A DNA stretch of 64,000 bases from the NCBI GenBank assembly GCA_023014485.1, contig JAJOZX010005797.1, positions 100,001 to 164,000 of the forward strand. The letters run 5' to 3'. The stretch comes from Bathynomus jamesi (Eukaryota; Arthropoda; Malacostraca; Isopoda; Cirolanidae). This document shows positions 20,962 to 31,895 of the stretch, in pieces; the first letter of the stretch is position 1; each line of letters begins with the position of its first letter. The position numbers and the translations under genes were made by a program. The notes below the pieces were generated by a model that worked only from the letters and a program-made list of their open reading frames with translations, was not told the origin of the DNA and made no database searches.

Positions 20962-21078
20962 GGACTGCATCTGTCACGTAATATGTGGACGCCTGTGACA
21001 CATCGACGCATTGACTCTACTGCGCATGCGCGTAGTTATATTTTTTATTTTAATAAATTAATGTAAATATATACATAT
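20962..21078. repeat. Left arm of an inverted repeat flanking transposon A
   Basis: About 110 bases (GTAATATGTGGACGCCTGTG ... CTACTGCGCATGCGCGTAG ... TTTTAATAAATTAATGTAA) match the complement of 23945-24065. The right arm also forms the upstream region of the orphan gene at 24165. No coding content. Confidence 0.85.
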
Positions 21079-21086
21079 ATATATTA

Positions 21087-23766
21087 GGGTGGTCCAAATC
21101 CATAGGGGGAAATTTCAAAATTGTCTTAGATAGTCTCCACAAGTGTGGGTTTTGTCCATTTAGTGTCCACATGGTCTGTGCAAAATTGCAGCGTGATTGG
21201 TGAATATTTAGAGGTCGCCCCACTCTGAATATATATATTATATATGTACTTTTTCTTCCGTAGGTCCGATGGCTCAAACTCGATCAATTCCAAAAGTTTG
21301 GCTTCTAGGGATGGCAACTGGAACTTTATCCACGTCAAGGCTCCCTACATGCCTTGACGCCCTCCTCTTGGGGCAATACCACCACATCAATCAAAAGCAA
21401 ACCACCTCCGACAGTCTGAACCAGGCATGCCAGAGGGTGATTGAAGTCTGGACCCGAGCGCGGATCCCAACTCAACGGATCGACTCCTGTGTCCGTAAGC
21501 TTTCAAAGCTTTTAGACCGCTACAAAACACTCAAGAAGCACAGGACCAGGCAACGTGCCAGCGATAGAATGAATGAAGACATCTTCAAAGCGGACATCCA
21601 GGAACTGTTTGACATCGCAACCATGATGCCATGAGCACAATCGTCAACGTTGAGGACCGAAATTTCCTGTCCATGCAGCGCAAGGACGTCAATTCTTGCA
21701 GCATGGCTGGCATTGATAAGGAAACGACTACACAAGAGGACAGAAAGCGATCCAGAATGGAGAAGGAAGCCAAGAGGAAGGCAAGGCATGAAGCAACACA
21801 GAAAGATTTGGAAGAAGCAGGAGTGTCATCAATTGATCTTTCCTCTTCTTCTTCTTCCCTTTTTTCGCAAGACGACGACGACTATAGACCATCGGTTCCG
21901 ATTCCTTCTTCGTCTGAAGCTCCGGCACCAAAGCGTCCCAAGAACAAGGTTACGAACATTTTCCAATCTCCAGAAGTCATTGGAGCAATGGATCGCACCA
22001 ATCTTTCTGACCGGAATGCTGTTTTCGTAACTGGAGCTGTATTACAGGCCGCGGGGCATGATCTGTCTGGGATGACGTGCTCTCGGAGCTCTATTCATCG
22101 CTACAGAGAAAGTGGGCGAGAACAGGCAGCTCGAGAAGACCTAGAATCATTCTCTCTAGAAGACCCTGTCCTTCTCCATTGGGACGGAAAGCTTCTCCCC
22201 GGCATTGAAGGGAAGAAGACGAATGTGCATCGGATAGCAATCCTTATAACATTCAATGGACGGAGAAGCTGCTTGGTGTCCCAAAGATGAAACAAGGAAC
22301 TGGAGAAGCACAGGCCCAGGCATGCCTTCAAACTATGAAATTATGGAACGTGGAACAGCATGTGAGAGGTCTCGTCTTCGATACCACTGCGTCAAACACG
22401 GGTTTACATCGCGGAGCCTGTGTCAGGATTGAAGAAGCATTGGGTCACGAGCTAGTTTGGATCGGTTGTCGACATCATATACTTGAAGTCGTACTTGCTG
22501 ATGTCTTTGCCTCAATATTTGGCTCAACAGGAAGTCCTGAAACAGGCCTTTTTAAGCGATTTCAAAAGGAATGGCCATCTCTCTCCACGAAGCATTTGTC
22601 TCAGCATCGGACAGCTTGTTCGAGAACCCTCAACTCCAAGAGATGAGAAAAGAGATGCTCACTTACTTACCTAACGCTCTTCAGGCAAGCCAACCTCGTG
22701 ACGACTACAAGGAGTTCCTTGAACTATCTTTGCTCTTCCTGGGGGGAAAGACTGGTGGTCAACTCTTTATCCGAGCTCCGGGTCCCATGCACCACGCGAG
22801 ATGGATGGCGAAGGCGATTTATGCGCTCAAAATCTACCTCTTTCACTATCAATTCAAGCTCACAGCACGCGAAGAACGAAACGTGACTCAGCTGGCTTTA
22901 TTTGTCAGTCTGATTTACGTCAAGTACTGGCATGAAGCGCCAATGGGGACACAAGCTCCTCTCAATGATCTCAAAATGCTGCATCTTCTGGAAAAATATC
23001 CACACGGAGGAGCTGCACAAGCGGCGAAGACAGCTCTAAGACGCCACCTGTGGTACTTGTCGGAGCATCTGATTGGACTGGCCTTCTTCGATAATAGGAT
23101 CGATCCTGATACCAAAAGGAGAATGGTTCAACACCTCCAACATCCCCAAAAGAATGGCTGCCCCCGACGAATCGACATGGCGGAAGCTGGTGTTGAAAAT
23201 GATGTGGCATCCTTCGTCACAAAAGGACATTGACCCTCTTTGATGCCTTGAAAGTTGGAGGTAAGGAGGAAGCGCGCCAGTTACTTCAAAAAGATCCACG
23301 GAATGGCCAAATGACAAGAACTACAGGGAACTTAGAGATCGCGCCTTAAAGATGAAAGTCGTCAATGATGCTGCCGAGCGAGGTATTGCTCTCGCACAAC
23401 GCTACAATGACACTTTGACACGAAACGAGGACCAGAAGCAGTACCTCCTACAACTCGTAGCCGCCCACCGAAAACAGATACCAATACCATCCAAGGCGAC
23501 TCTGATGCAGAAGAAATAATGAAGATACACCCATTATCATGTCCTATTGTCTTACTGTTTTCTTTCATATTCTTTGAGAACCAAAAAAAATTTAGTTATT
23601 CAGTTGTCTATATATTTTCCCAAATTTTCAAAAAGGGGGCAAGTGGGGCGACCCCTAAATATTAACCGAATAACGTGAAACTTTGCACAAATACTGTCCA
23701 CACCAGAGGCATAAAATCAACCTTGTGGAGAGAACTTAGTCGATGCTTTAACCTTTTGGACCACCC
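21087..23766 (+). mobile_element. Transposon A: unclassified DNA transposon, 2.7 kb
   Basis: Ends GGGTGGTCCAAA and complement, bordered by TTA on the left and TAA on the right (so TTAG...CTAA if included). A second inverted block, AATATTTAGAGGTCGCCCCAC (21203-21223) against its complement at 23643-23663, sits about 100-116 bp inside each end. One long, frame-broken gene lies between. Related elements: B (52526-55066) and C (56174-58741), which share the end layout and protein motifs. TA may be the target duplication. I cannot assign a named superfamily. Confidence 0.85.
21269..23519 (+). pseudogene. Putative transposase of transposon A (DGK/CRHH family), frameshifted
   Basis: Four or more frame blocks give one protein of roughly 740 residues. 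Order: KVWLLG near the start; basic, Lys/Arg-rich and Ser-rich linker; VLLHWDGKLLPG (21631-22290); LVFDTTASNTGLHRGACV and LVWIGCRHHILEVVL (22287-22646); GPMHHARWMAKAIYALK, LRRHLWYLSEHLIGLAFFD (22571-23233); finally VVNDAAERGIALAQRYN and EDQKQYLLQLVAAHRK, ending at 23519. The alternation of strand-like blocks with Asp (HWDGK), Asp (FDTT) and Glu (AERG) suggests an RNase H-type DDE enzyme, but this is inference. Named homology was not recognised. Frame breaks near 21632, 22288, 22580 and 23235. Confidence 0.75.
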
Positions 23767-23944
23767 TAAATTATATATATATATATATATACAATAAAAT
23801 GTAATTTTAAATTTATCTATTACATTATGTATTTGTAAATTATTTATTAAGAAATAGATTGGATCATTTTAACATATTGCTTCCCATAATGTTTTTGATA
23901 TTAATATAAATGGAATACTAACCTAACTTAACCTTACCTAATTT

Positions 23945-24065
23945 AAAATTATTAAAATGCAATGTAATTACATTAATTTATTAAAATAAAAAAAATATAA
24001 CTACGCGCATGCGCAGTAGAGCCAAGGCGTCGATGTGTCACAGGCGTCTACATATTACGCCACAG
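23945..24065. repeat. Right arm of the inverted repeat flanking transposon A
   Basis: Complement of 20962-21078. It lies about 100 bases upstream of the start codon at 24165 and may carry that gene's promoter; no TATA box or initiator could be fixed. Confidence 0.8.
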
Positions 24066-24164
24066 CATCAGTTCATTCGCGGAAGTCATACAGTGCACCC
24101 TTGTCAAACTCTTTTTAGTGTTTGCTTTAGAAACTGAATTTTTTTCAGCCTAATTTGAACAAAG

Positions 24165-26070
24165 ATGCCTCGTAATTGCGTGAACAGTGTAGATAACTTC
24201 TGTTATGTTTGTGGAGAATTGACTTTTGCATCACAAAAGCGTGCTATAACCGCCGTGATTAGGAAAGCCTATCACATTTATTTTGGCTGTAAGATTGGAG
24301 ATCAGGACAAGAGCTGGGCCCCACACATATGCTGCAATACTTGTGTAACAAACCTTCGCCAGTGGTTGAATCGGAAAAGAAATCTATGCTTTTAGCAGTG
24401 CCAATGGTGTGGAGGGAACCAACAGATCATGTCAGCAATTGTTACTTCTGCATGGTGCCTCCAGTCAAGAAAGGCATTTGCAAAAAGAAAAAGTGGATTT
24501 TACAATATTCGAATATACCCTCTGCTATATGCCCGGTACCTCACGACGAAGGACTACCCGTTCCTGAGCCTTCACACTCATTCTCCCTGGAGTCAGAGGA
24601 TGAGGAGAATGAAGGAACCTACGAAACTTGTGAGCCTTCAACTTCACAAGACCTGAATTTGTTTATAACTTGACATCTTCTAAACTGCACATGATAACTC
24701 AGAATGAATTAAATGACCTTATCAGAGATTTAGAACTGCCAAAGAGTAAGGCAGAGCTGTTGGGCTCCAGATTGCAGCAGTGGCATCTCCTTGCTGAAAA
24801 TGTTAGTGTGTGTAAGTTTCGTGACAAAAAGATTTTGTCCCATTCTTCATCATGGAAGGTGACCTTGTAGCTTGCAACGACATCGATGGTCTGATGGCAG
24901 CTCTCAACATTATTCACAATCCTGATGAGTGGAGACTGTTCATTGATTCATCGAAGTGTCTAAAAGCTGTTTTGTTGCATGTTGGCAACGTATTGCCATC
25001 AATTCTAGTTGGTCATGCAGTCCACATGAAGGAAACATATGACAACAAACTGCAACTTTGAACTGCATAAACTATGACAAACATCAGTGGCAGGTTTGTG
25101 GTGACTTGAAAGATATTATCGTCCTTAGACTGCAGCCGGTCTACACAAAGTATAGGACTTTCTTCTATGTCAATGGGATAGTCGGCCTAAACCTTGAACA
25201 TCACCGTAACTGGATACAGTTTTGCCGGCATTTTACCTAACTCTGCGAGGCTGCCGAGAGATTAATGATATAGATGTACTAAGTTCACGTCTGGCAACGT
25301 TCCTCTTCTTTTACTGGGCTAATGTATATTAATATTATATTTTGATGTCGAATTCGACTACACAGAAGTATTGCTGTTTTCTGTGTGAATGGGATAGTCG
25401 GGCTAGGACTTCTCATTACATCAAGAAGGATTGGCCACTCCGACACTCAATGGAACCTGGAACAAAAAATGTTCAGTATCCTCCACTTGTAGAATCGAGC
25501 AAGATTTTGTTACCACCCTTACACATCAAACTGGGCGTCGTGAAAGATTTTGTTAAGGCTATGGATAAAACGGGGGCAGCTTTTAAGTACCTCGGTGGTA
25601 AATTCCCAAAGCTCAGTGAAGCAAAAATCAAGGAGGGTGTATTTGTTGGTCCACAGATCCGCGAGCTTCTTAGAGATGAGGAGTTCGACCGTATCCTAGG
25701 TGGTGAGGAGAAGACAGCGTGGAATGCTTTCCGGTTAGTAGCAACCAATTTTCTTGGAAATACCAAAGCTGACAATTACAGGGAGCTGGTGGAAAACCTG
25801 CTGTTGTCCTATCAAAAAATGGGCTGCAATATGTCTTTAAAGATACATTTCCTCCATTTGCACCTGGAATTTTTTCCGGCCAACTGCGGAGCAGTCAGCG
25901 ATGAACATGGTGAACGTTTCCACCAGGATATCTCAGCGATGGAGAAAGAAACGCTACCAGGGGAAATGGAGTCCATCATTGTTAGCAGACTACTGCTGGA
26001 CAATAACAAGAGATGCTCCAGAAGTTGAATACAAGAGACAAGCAAAGAAGCGACGGGTTGAATCAATATA
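24165..26070 (+). pseudogene. Orphan repeat protein with N-terminal cysteine cluster (copy 1)
   Basis: I do not recognise a named family. Block 1 (24165-24395): MPRNC then FCYVCGELT, YFGCKIGDQDKSWAP and CCNTCVTNLRQWL, a C-x2-C ... C-x2-C arrangement likely to bind zinc. Block 2 (24329-24673): VPMVWREPTDH, NCYFCMV. Block 3 (24670-24870): ITQNELNDLIRDLELPKSKA. Block 4 (24852-25061): DEWRLFIDSSKCLKAVLLH, VGHAVHMKETYD. Block 5 (from 25058): HQWQVCGDLK, then a scrambled part, then KYCCFLCEWDSRAR, LLPPLHIKLGVVKDFVKAMD, CNMSLKIHFLHLHLEFFP, AVSDEHGERFHQDI, and after a frameshift YCWTITRDAPEVEYKRQAKK, ending at 26070. At least five frame breaks. A homologous copy is at 62905. Repeated copies suggest a transposon protein, by inference. 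Confidence 0.75.
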
Positions 26071-26303
26071 AGTGACTGCATTATACAGGTATGTTACTAA
26101 TATATGGTATACATATACGCAAAATGTGTAACTTAAATTTTCTTGGAAACTGTAGCCAGTCGACTGTTTTTATGGTCATATTCATTTTCAGCACCCCAAA
26201 ATCCATAATAGGAAACATATTTTATCTCCGAAGCACAAACTTTTTCAAAATTTATAGACCAGTGAATTATCGCATCAGCCCGGATACCTTTTGAACAAAC
26301 CTC

Positions 26304-26343
<40 letters not shown>
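26071..26343. other. No gene; ends in a (GT)n(TA)n tract
   Basis: AT-rich sequence without a recognised frame; GT then TA microsatellite from about 26304. Confidence 0.6.
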
Positions 26344-26344
<1 letters not shown>

Positions 26345-26463
26345 ATATTTAGGAGAAATCCAATGACAAGGAGGAATGTAAATGCCATGAAACGTTGCGC
26401 ATTAAAGAAGACTTTTCATGGCATTTACATTCCTCCTTGTCATTGGATTTCTCCTAAATATTA
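26344..26463. repeat. Palindrome, Penelope-type repeat likely
   Basis: ATTTAGGAGAAATCCAATGA ... AAATGCCATGAAA pairs with its complement on the right, with about 20 bases in the loop (CGTTGCGCATTAAAGAAGAC). The layout is like the hammerhead palindromes, but I find no complete CUGANGA core. Confidence 0.6.
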
Positions 26464-26492
26464 AATTGAAGCTTTGTAGAAGCAAACCGCAT

Positions 26493-26495
<3 letters not shown>

Positions 26496-26544
<49 letters not shown>
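26496..26544. repeat. (TA)n microsatellite
   Basis: Pure TA tract. Confidence 0.97.
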
Positions 26545-26548
<4 letters not shown>

Positions 26549-26751
26549 ATGAACCAACTTTGACAAAAAATCGTAAAACTATAATTTATTAAAGTTAACA
26601 AAGGAAGTTATTCTGCACTGTGCCTTCCCCTTCGGATCGATTTCCCAACAACCGAGAAACTAACTCAGCAGTAGAATGTCCATCCACGAGAAACGTAGTG
26701 ACAGGTTTTAGGTAGCTCTATTTATTGATATTTTACTTCACATAAGCGATT

Positions 26752-26865
26752 GTTCTGGCCACATCGTTACACCGTTTCCCGTTAGATCAGCGAGGGTAAG
26801 CGACATTGGGTCTGCATAGTAGTTGGATGGGTGGCCGTCCTCCGCGTTCAGATGATGTAGCGACT
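26752..26865 (+). ncRNA. 5S rRNA-like sequence (pseudogene or 5S-derived SINE)
   Basis: Matches the layout of 5S rRNA: TCTGGCCACA near the start, GATCAGCGAGGGTAAGC (internal promoter A-box region), ACATTGGGTCTGCATAGTAG, TTGGATGGGTGGCCGTCC (C box) and GATGATGTAGCGAC near the 3' end, about 114 bp against the usual 119-121. Several positions conserved in animal 5S differ, including GGGTAAGC for AGTTAAGC, so it is unlikely to be a working ribosomal gene. The C-box region is the best preserved part. A 5S-derived SINE is the main alternative. Confidence 0.75.
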
Positions 26866-27180
26866 CATAGATGGTCGGATCCCACGTTAAGCTGTAGGTC
26901 CCTGAAACAGGTTAAACAACACTAAAAATTATTTTGTGCATTATTGTTATTATTACCTAACTTAACTTTACTTAACATTGGTTGGTTGGTTGGGTAACCT
27001 TGGATAACCTAACCAACTCTAACCAAACTCAAGTTAACCTAACCTGCAAACACATTTGATTTATAACGACATTCAACCAATGATATTGTCGGTTCTTCAG
27101 ATCATCAAGGAGGGAATATCACATGTCGGCAACCAATCTTTAAATATCATAAGTAACTAAAGTAGTTAATTTCTTCTGTG

Positions 27181-27182
<2 letters not shown>
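26866..27182. other. Flank of the 5S-like sequence, no gene
   Basis: Includes a GGTTGGTTGGTTGG and AACCTAACC-rich stretch (26976-27050) of simple-sequence character. If the 5S-like region is a SINE head, its body would be here. Confidence 0.4.

Positions 27183-27240
<58 letters not shown>
27183..27240. repeat. (CT)n(TA)n microsatellite
   Basis: CT run passing into TA, immediately left of a hAT-like terminus. Confidence 0.97.
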
Positions 27241-27552
27241 TAGTGGGGTAGCGATTAATCAGCATCGGCATCTGCACCGGCGGAATCGGCCATTTTGGGG
27301 GTATCGGCATCGGCCAAATTTAGCCGATTCTCTCACCGATTATTTTAAATTTTAAAATTTGCATTCCAAAACAAAAATTTTATGTATAAAAAATTGAACA
27401 TACTAAAAACACTATTTATAATAATTTATACTCATTTCAATATATACAAATATTTCTTAATAGTGTGAGTAGGGCTAATCTTAAGATAGGCTGTAGCGAA
27501 ACGCCTGTGAGAGGGACCAGAAAAAATACTTTGATATCAGTTCCTGAAGTAA

Positions 27553-28930
27553 AGGGTTGATTAAAGAATTAAAGACTGGTTCTGTGTCAGGGGTAGATAA
27601 CCTATCGAATGAGCACTTAAAATATGCCAATGACGTGGTGTGTCTGCATATCTCATTGGTCTTCTCAGCCATGCGTTACGTACTTTTCATTCCATTTTCA
27701 GTCATTATTCGTTACGCGTTACTTTCTTATATGCTCAACTTGGAAACGTATGTGAATGAAAATGGCTTCACACTAAACGTGCGCAAACATGTTTGAACGC
27801 AACACTCGTGACACTGAGTGATTCAACACGTGGATAGACTGTCCTTAAAAAGGAAATTTTTTAAAAATTACTTTTTCTGAAATGTACCAATGTCTTCCTG
27901 AAAGACATTCAGCAATAGTTTTAAGATTTCTATTTTTTCTTATATGAATAATCCATTAATCCTTTAGACATTTTGTAATTTTTTATTTACGATTTATTTT
28001 AGTGTATTCTCTTCAATAATTTTCGTTTTGTAATACTAAGTACACAGAGCAATTTTATTTTACATTTTTAGTTTTTACTTAATACCTATTGATCGCTATT
28101 AATATTATTTAAAATGATAAAATTGTTAAATTGTATCGCTTATTATTTAAGTATAAGTCTAAAATCAGGTATTGTTTCATTGTATTATATATCTGACCTT
28201 AATTAAATATTTGCTCGATATTCAGAAATTCTTTTATAATTGAGATGTAGATATACCCTGTATTATATTCTTATATTGAGGAATACTATATTTTCTAGTT
28301 TATTATAAAAGTAACGGTAACTGTAACGCATTACTTTTCCATAGAAGTAACTGTAGCGGTAATGACGTTACTTTCTATTGCGAGTAACGGTAACGGTAAC
28401 ACCGTTACTTTAAAAAAGTAATGCGCCCAACACTGCTCACAGTTATATCCCTGCAGAGTTCATGAGGGTATTTATCTTGCCCTTTGTCAAGAATAAGTAC
28501 GGGAACATTCCATCCAGCAATAATTGCAGGCCTATCGCTGTCGCCTCCTGCTTCTCGAAACTACTAGAGAAACCCTTGTTACACCGATTAAATTATTAAT
28601 TATGGACCTTTCCAAATCAGTTTGGTTTTGAAAGGTCCCACTCAACTGACCTGTGTATCTATGTATTGAAGGAAACTATATTTAAATACACTGACAGTAA
28701 TTCAACTATTTATAGCTGTTTCCAAGATATAAGTAAGGCATGACAGAGTGAACCACAATATTCTGTTTAAAAACTAAAAGACGGGAAAGTTCCCATGTAC
28801 AGTTGCCCTCATATGTAATGTTCCTCGCCTCATAGACGACTCCGTACATGCGGCAACGCAACAGTGTTAGTGAAGGTACCCCAACTGGGGGAAGGTGGGG
28901 TGGAGGGGGGACAACCGAGTCCAACAACAT
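27553..28930 (+). pseudogene. LINE reverse transcriptase fragments, split by a hAT-like insert
   Basis: 27557-27670 reads IKELKTGSVSGVDNLSNEHL, the opening of a LINE reverse transcriptase. It resumes at about 28440 with SYIPAEFMRVFILPFVKNKY, CRPIAVASCFSKLLEK, NQFGFERSHSTDLCIYVLKE and QDISKA (first catalytic motif, degenerate), then DRVNHNILFKKLKDGKVPMY in another frame. A hAT-like sequence fills 27673-28437. No FADD box remains. It is a different LINE from those at 12195 and 39127. Confidence 0.8.
27673..28437. mobile_element. hAT-like insertion inside the LINE fragment
   Basis: The right end reads GCGCCCAACACTG, the complement of the CAGTGTTGGGC type of hAT terminus, preceded by AGTAACGGTAACGG repeats. 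The left side shows GCGTTACG but not the outer CAGTG, so the left end is lost. Non-coding and AT-rich. Confidence 0.6.
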
Positions 28931-29090
28931 ATAACATAGACATATATATCTAAAGGACAACTGAATGTACAGTCATTGACATACGGGTAATTATAATGTA
29001 ATCTCCCTGTTCATAAAGATAAACAATTAATATGATCGTGAACAGCGTTGAAGTCCATGTATTTTATTAGTCTTATCCAGTAATAAGGTT
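28838..29090. repeat. Inverted duplication, left copy
   Basis: Includes GACTCCGTACATG, CCAACTGGGGGAAGG, AACCGAGTCCAACAACATAT, TCATAAAGATAAACAATTAA and CGTGAACAGCGTTG. The reverse complement of all of these blocks, in order, is at 32495-32925. Confidence 0.85.
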
Positions 29091-29373
29091 TCGTTATGAT
29101 TACTGCAAATCTATTTGAACATCTACTACAATAGAACTTTTTATATACAGTATTAGTGAATGCGAAATGTTCGCCTGCAGGAAATTTTCGCGTTTTTCGC
29201 GTTGGTTATAGATTACGCGAAAATATTCAGCAGGCGAAAATTTGACAATTTAAACTAATCTTTGGAAGATAGTAAGAAAATAAAAATTGGATCATTAAAA
29301 TACTTCATTTGAAAAGTAAATTCAGTATATTGTAATAAAACATTGTAAAGTAAAAGCAGTAAAAACATTTTAA

Positions 29374-29530
29374 GGATCACCTGAAGATCAGGGCCCACAG
29401 TCTTCTTAGTTAGCCTTATAAGGCTAACTAACGAACATATCACGACCTATCCTAACCAATCGTTAGGTCAACTGTACGCCCTTGACGATTGGTCAAGAGA
29501 AGGCTGTGGGCCCTGATCTTCAGGTGATCC
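29374..29530. repeat. Palindromic MITE family P, shortened copy
   Basis: Ends GGATCACCTGAAGATCAGGG and complement; core GTTAGCCTTATAAGGCTAAC and CCTAACCAATCGTTAGG. About 50 bp shorter than the copy at 3650. Confidence 0.88.
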
Positions 29531-29539
29531 CATTTTAAA

Positions 29540-29815
29540 TTATACTGTATTATTACTGTATAGCAAGAATGTCATGAATGGCGCTAATTTCCCAACCCTT
29601 CCGAATGGTCGCCTCATTTTGTGTAGGTTATCCCATGCAGAGACAATCCATTTAGCATGAATAGGTTTCAGTGTGGAGAGCTTCATATCTATCTTACCGA
29701 GAGATTCATTTACGTTGAGTGCTGCTGAAACTTTATTCGCATACCAAGAGGTAAAACTTGCCTTGATATACGACCTCAACCTCGACCAGTCACAGTCCAG
29801 AATCAGAGACGTCAA
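29540..29815 (-). pseudogene. Tigger/pogo-type transposase fragment
   Basis: Minus-strand frame with NESLGKIDMKLSTLKPIHAK and WIVSAWDNLHK. The L(S/T)xLKPxHAxW block is typical of the catalytic-domain end of Tigger/jerky transposases. Flanked by the palindromic MITE at 29530 and by GCGAAATTTTCGC-like sequences (29160-29250 and 30020-30090) that may be the decayed element ends. Confidence 0.65.
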
Positions 29816-30269
29816 CCTCTCTCGAAGTATGAAAATCCGTGAGATTTTGCCTGATTTTGCCTGTGCCTCATTTTGATAACTGGAAACATATCTTACATAA
29901 GAGAGTTTGAGACTTAAAATCTGCGAGTCTCACGGAAAATCCGTGAGAGTTGACATGTCTGCAGAATAAATGTCGTCATTCATGGCGTCATTGTAATCTA
30001 AGATTATAACCAGTAACTGTTGACCGCGAAATTATGATGCCGCAAACTCGTCCAAGGATACGAAAGAGCGAAAATTTGCTGCCGCTAAATTAATCTGGTT
30101 TACAGTATAGTATATACTTATAAACTCATACAATATTATACCAATGTTTGTGAAATGACGCTGATGGGCCAAACCGAGGTGTTGACATGGTTACTGGCAT
30201 GATCTATGTTCATACCATATTTCTACACCGTATGAAGAACATCGACTCTGAAAATTAATCCAGCTCAAG

Positions 30270-31440
30270 ATAAAATTGCGCAGCAAGGCCGGATAATTGG
30301 TATGCGGGAAGCAGGCCTCTCTGTAGCTGACATAGCCATGGAACTGGGAATTTCGAAGGCTACTGTTTGACGCTGGGTACAGAGGTGGCAGGAGACTGGG
30401 AATCTGGTAGTTCGTCCTAAGTGTGGGGCACCAAGAAAGACCACCCCAGAAGAAAAACGGAGAATAATCAACGAAGTGCAGAACGATCCTATCAACAACG
30501 CAGTCGCCATCCGGGAGACACTACATATGGGCGTGTCAATGGACACCGTAAGGAGACGGTTGCTTGAAGCAGGATATCACCACCGTACTCCTGCCAAAAA
30601 GAGAGGATCGAGGAACGACATCGTCAGGCCAGGCTCTCGTTTGCTCGCCAGCATATAAATGATGATCTCGCATACTGGAGTAGAGTTATCTTCTCTGACG
30701 AGAAGACGTTTGCGTCTACAACTCACGCCGTCTTCGGTGTTGGCGACAGGACAACACGAGATATGCTGCCAAAATATTTACGAAGTGGCACGGAGTGGGC
30801 ACGTGACGGCGAATGTGTGGGGATGATGCGTGGGGATGTTGTATTTGTGTGTTATAGAATATTATACTATTATTAGAGTAAGATTTATGTATTACACGCA
30901 TTTGTATGTCCGGTTTCCACATTTACATGGGACGAATAATGGTCATAAAATTGTTCTTCAACTCTTTCAGTACTATGACAACACTTTAGAATTTTATTCT
31001 GGGTAACTGCAGACTGTATTATTTGTATAACGACGCACAATTACATTTAGCTGAGAGAAACCCCTAATACATAGGGGTTAAAACCTATCTCGAATAGTGG
31101 GTTATTGATGAAGCGTATGGATGAGATATAATTATACTTTTAATATTAAAGTCCATTTGCAGGACAACTCTCTCATCCACACCACCAGGATTGTTAGAAG
31201 GTGGTTCGAGGAGCAGCAAAATCTAGAACTACTGGACTGGCCTAGTAAGGGATGTGACCTCAACCCCATTGAGAACGTGTAGGGAAATGTGGTGAACTCG
31301 TGGGAGCTTGGGCAGGAAGCCAGGAACGGACCAGCCGCCAGCTGCTGGATCACACTATGGCTGAGTGGGAGATGTTCCGAAGGAACCCACACATCATACA
31401 TAACCATGTTGCATCTATACCACACAGATTACAAAATGTA
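30270..31440 (+). pseudogene. Tc1-like transposase relic
   Basis: GRIIGMREAGLSVADIAMEL then a stop, RWVQRWQETGNLVVRPKCG (first helix-turn-helix and linker), EVQNDPINNAVAIRETLHMG (second), and after a frameshift WSRVIFSDEKTFAS with the first catalytic Asp. The middle is replaced by unrelated AT-rich sequence (about 30830-31140). It resumes LQDNSLIHTTRIVRRWFEEQ (second Asp) and DWPSKGCDLNPIENV (Glu of the triad), then a stop. Clearly dead. Confidence 0.88.
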
Positions 31441-31734
31441 ATAGACAATAATGGGGGATGGACCAAATACTAACTATGATCCGGGTATAGCTGTGCCATT
31501 TATGTTAATCTATGGCAAATTGTGAGCATTTTGTATGACTTTATCATTTTGTATGATAAACTATTTAATAAAACATTCTCAACCATTGCATATTTGTTGT
31601 AATAAAGAATTGGTATTTTATTGTGTGTATATATATATATATTCCTTGTTAAGATCCAATAATATCTTCACATTGATAATGCAACAGGCAATCTGAAAAA
31701 CATTAATGGGTTTATCTGTCCATCGTGACTAAAT

Positions 31735-31895
31735 CATTATCTCTCCACATTGATAATACAAATACAATCTGGAAAACACATTATTATCATAGGCATCAGC
31801 CACAAACCGGTGGTGATATCCTGCTTCATGCAACCGTCACCTTACGGTTTCCACTGACACGCCTTTATGTAGTCTCTCCTGGACGGCGACAGCAA
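31735..31895 (-). pseudogene. Inverted fragment of the same Tc1-like transposase
   Basis: On the minus strand: AVQERLHKGVSVETV-like codons followed by LHEAGYHHR, matching IRETLHMGVSMDTV and LLEAGYHHR of the plus copy (30476-30600). It shows that a second, opposite copy contributes the right end of this structure. Confidence 0.8.

Noticed and set aside
26344..26463. Hammerhead core in the palindrome at 26344
   Set aside because: GAAAC is present but no CUGANGA at the right distance on either strand.
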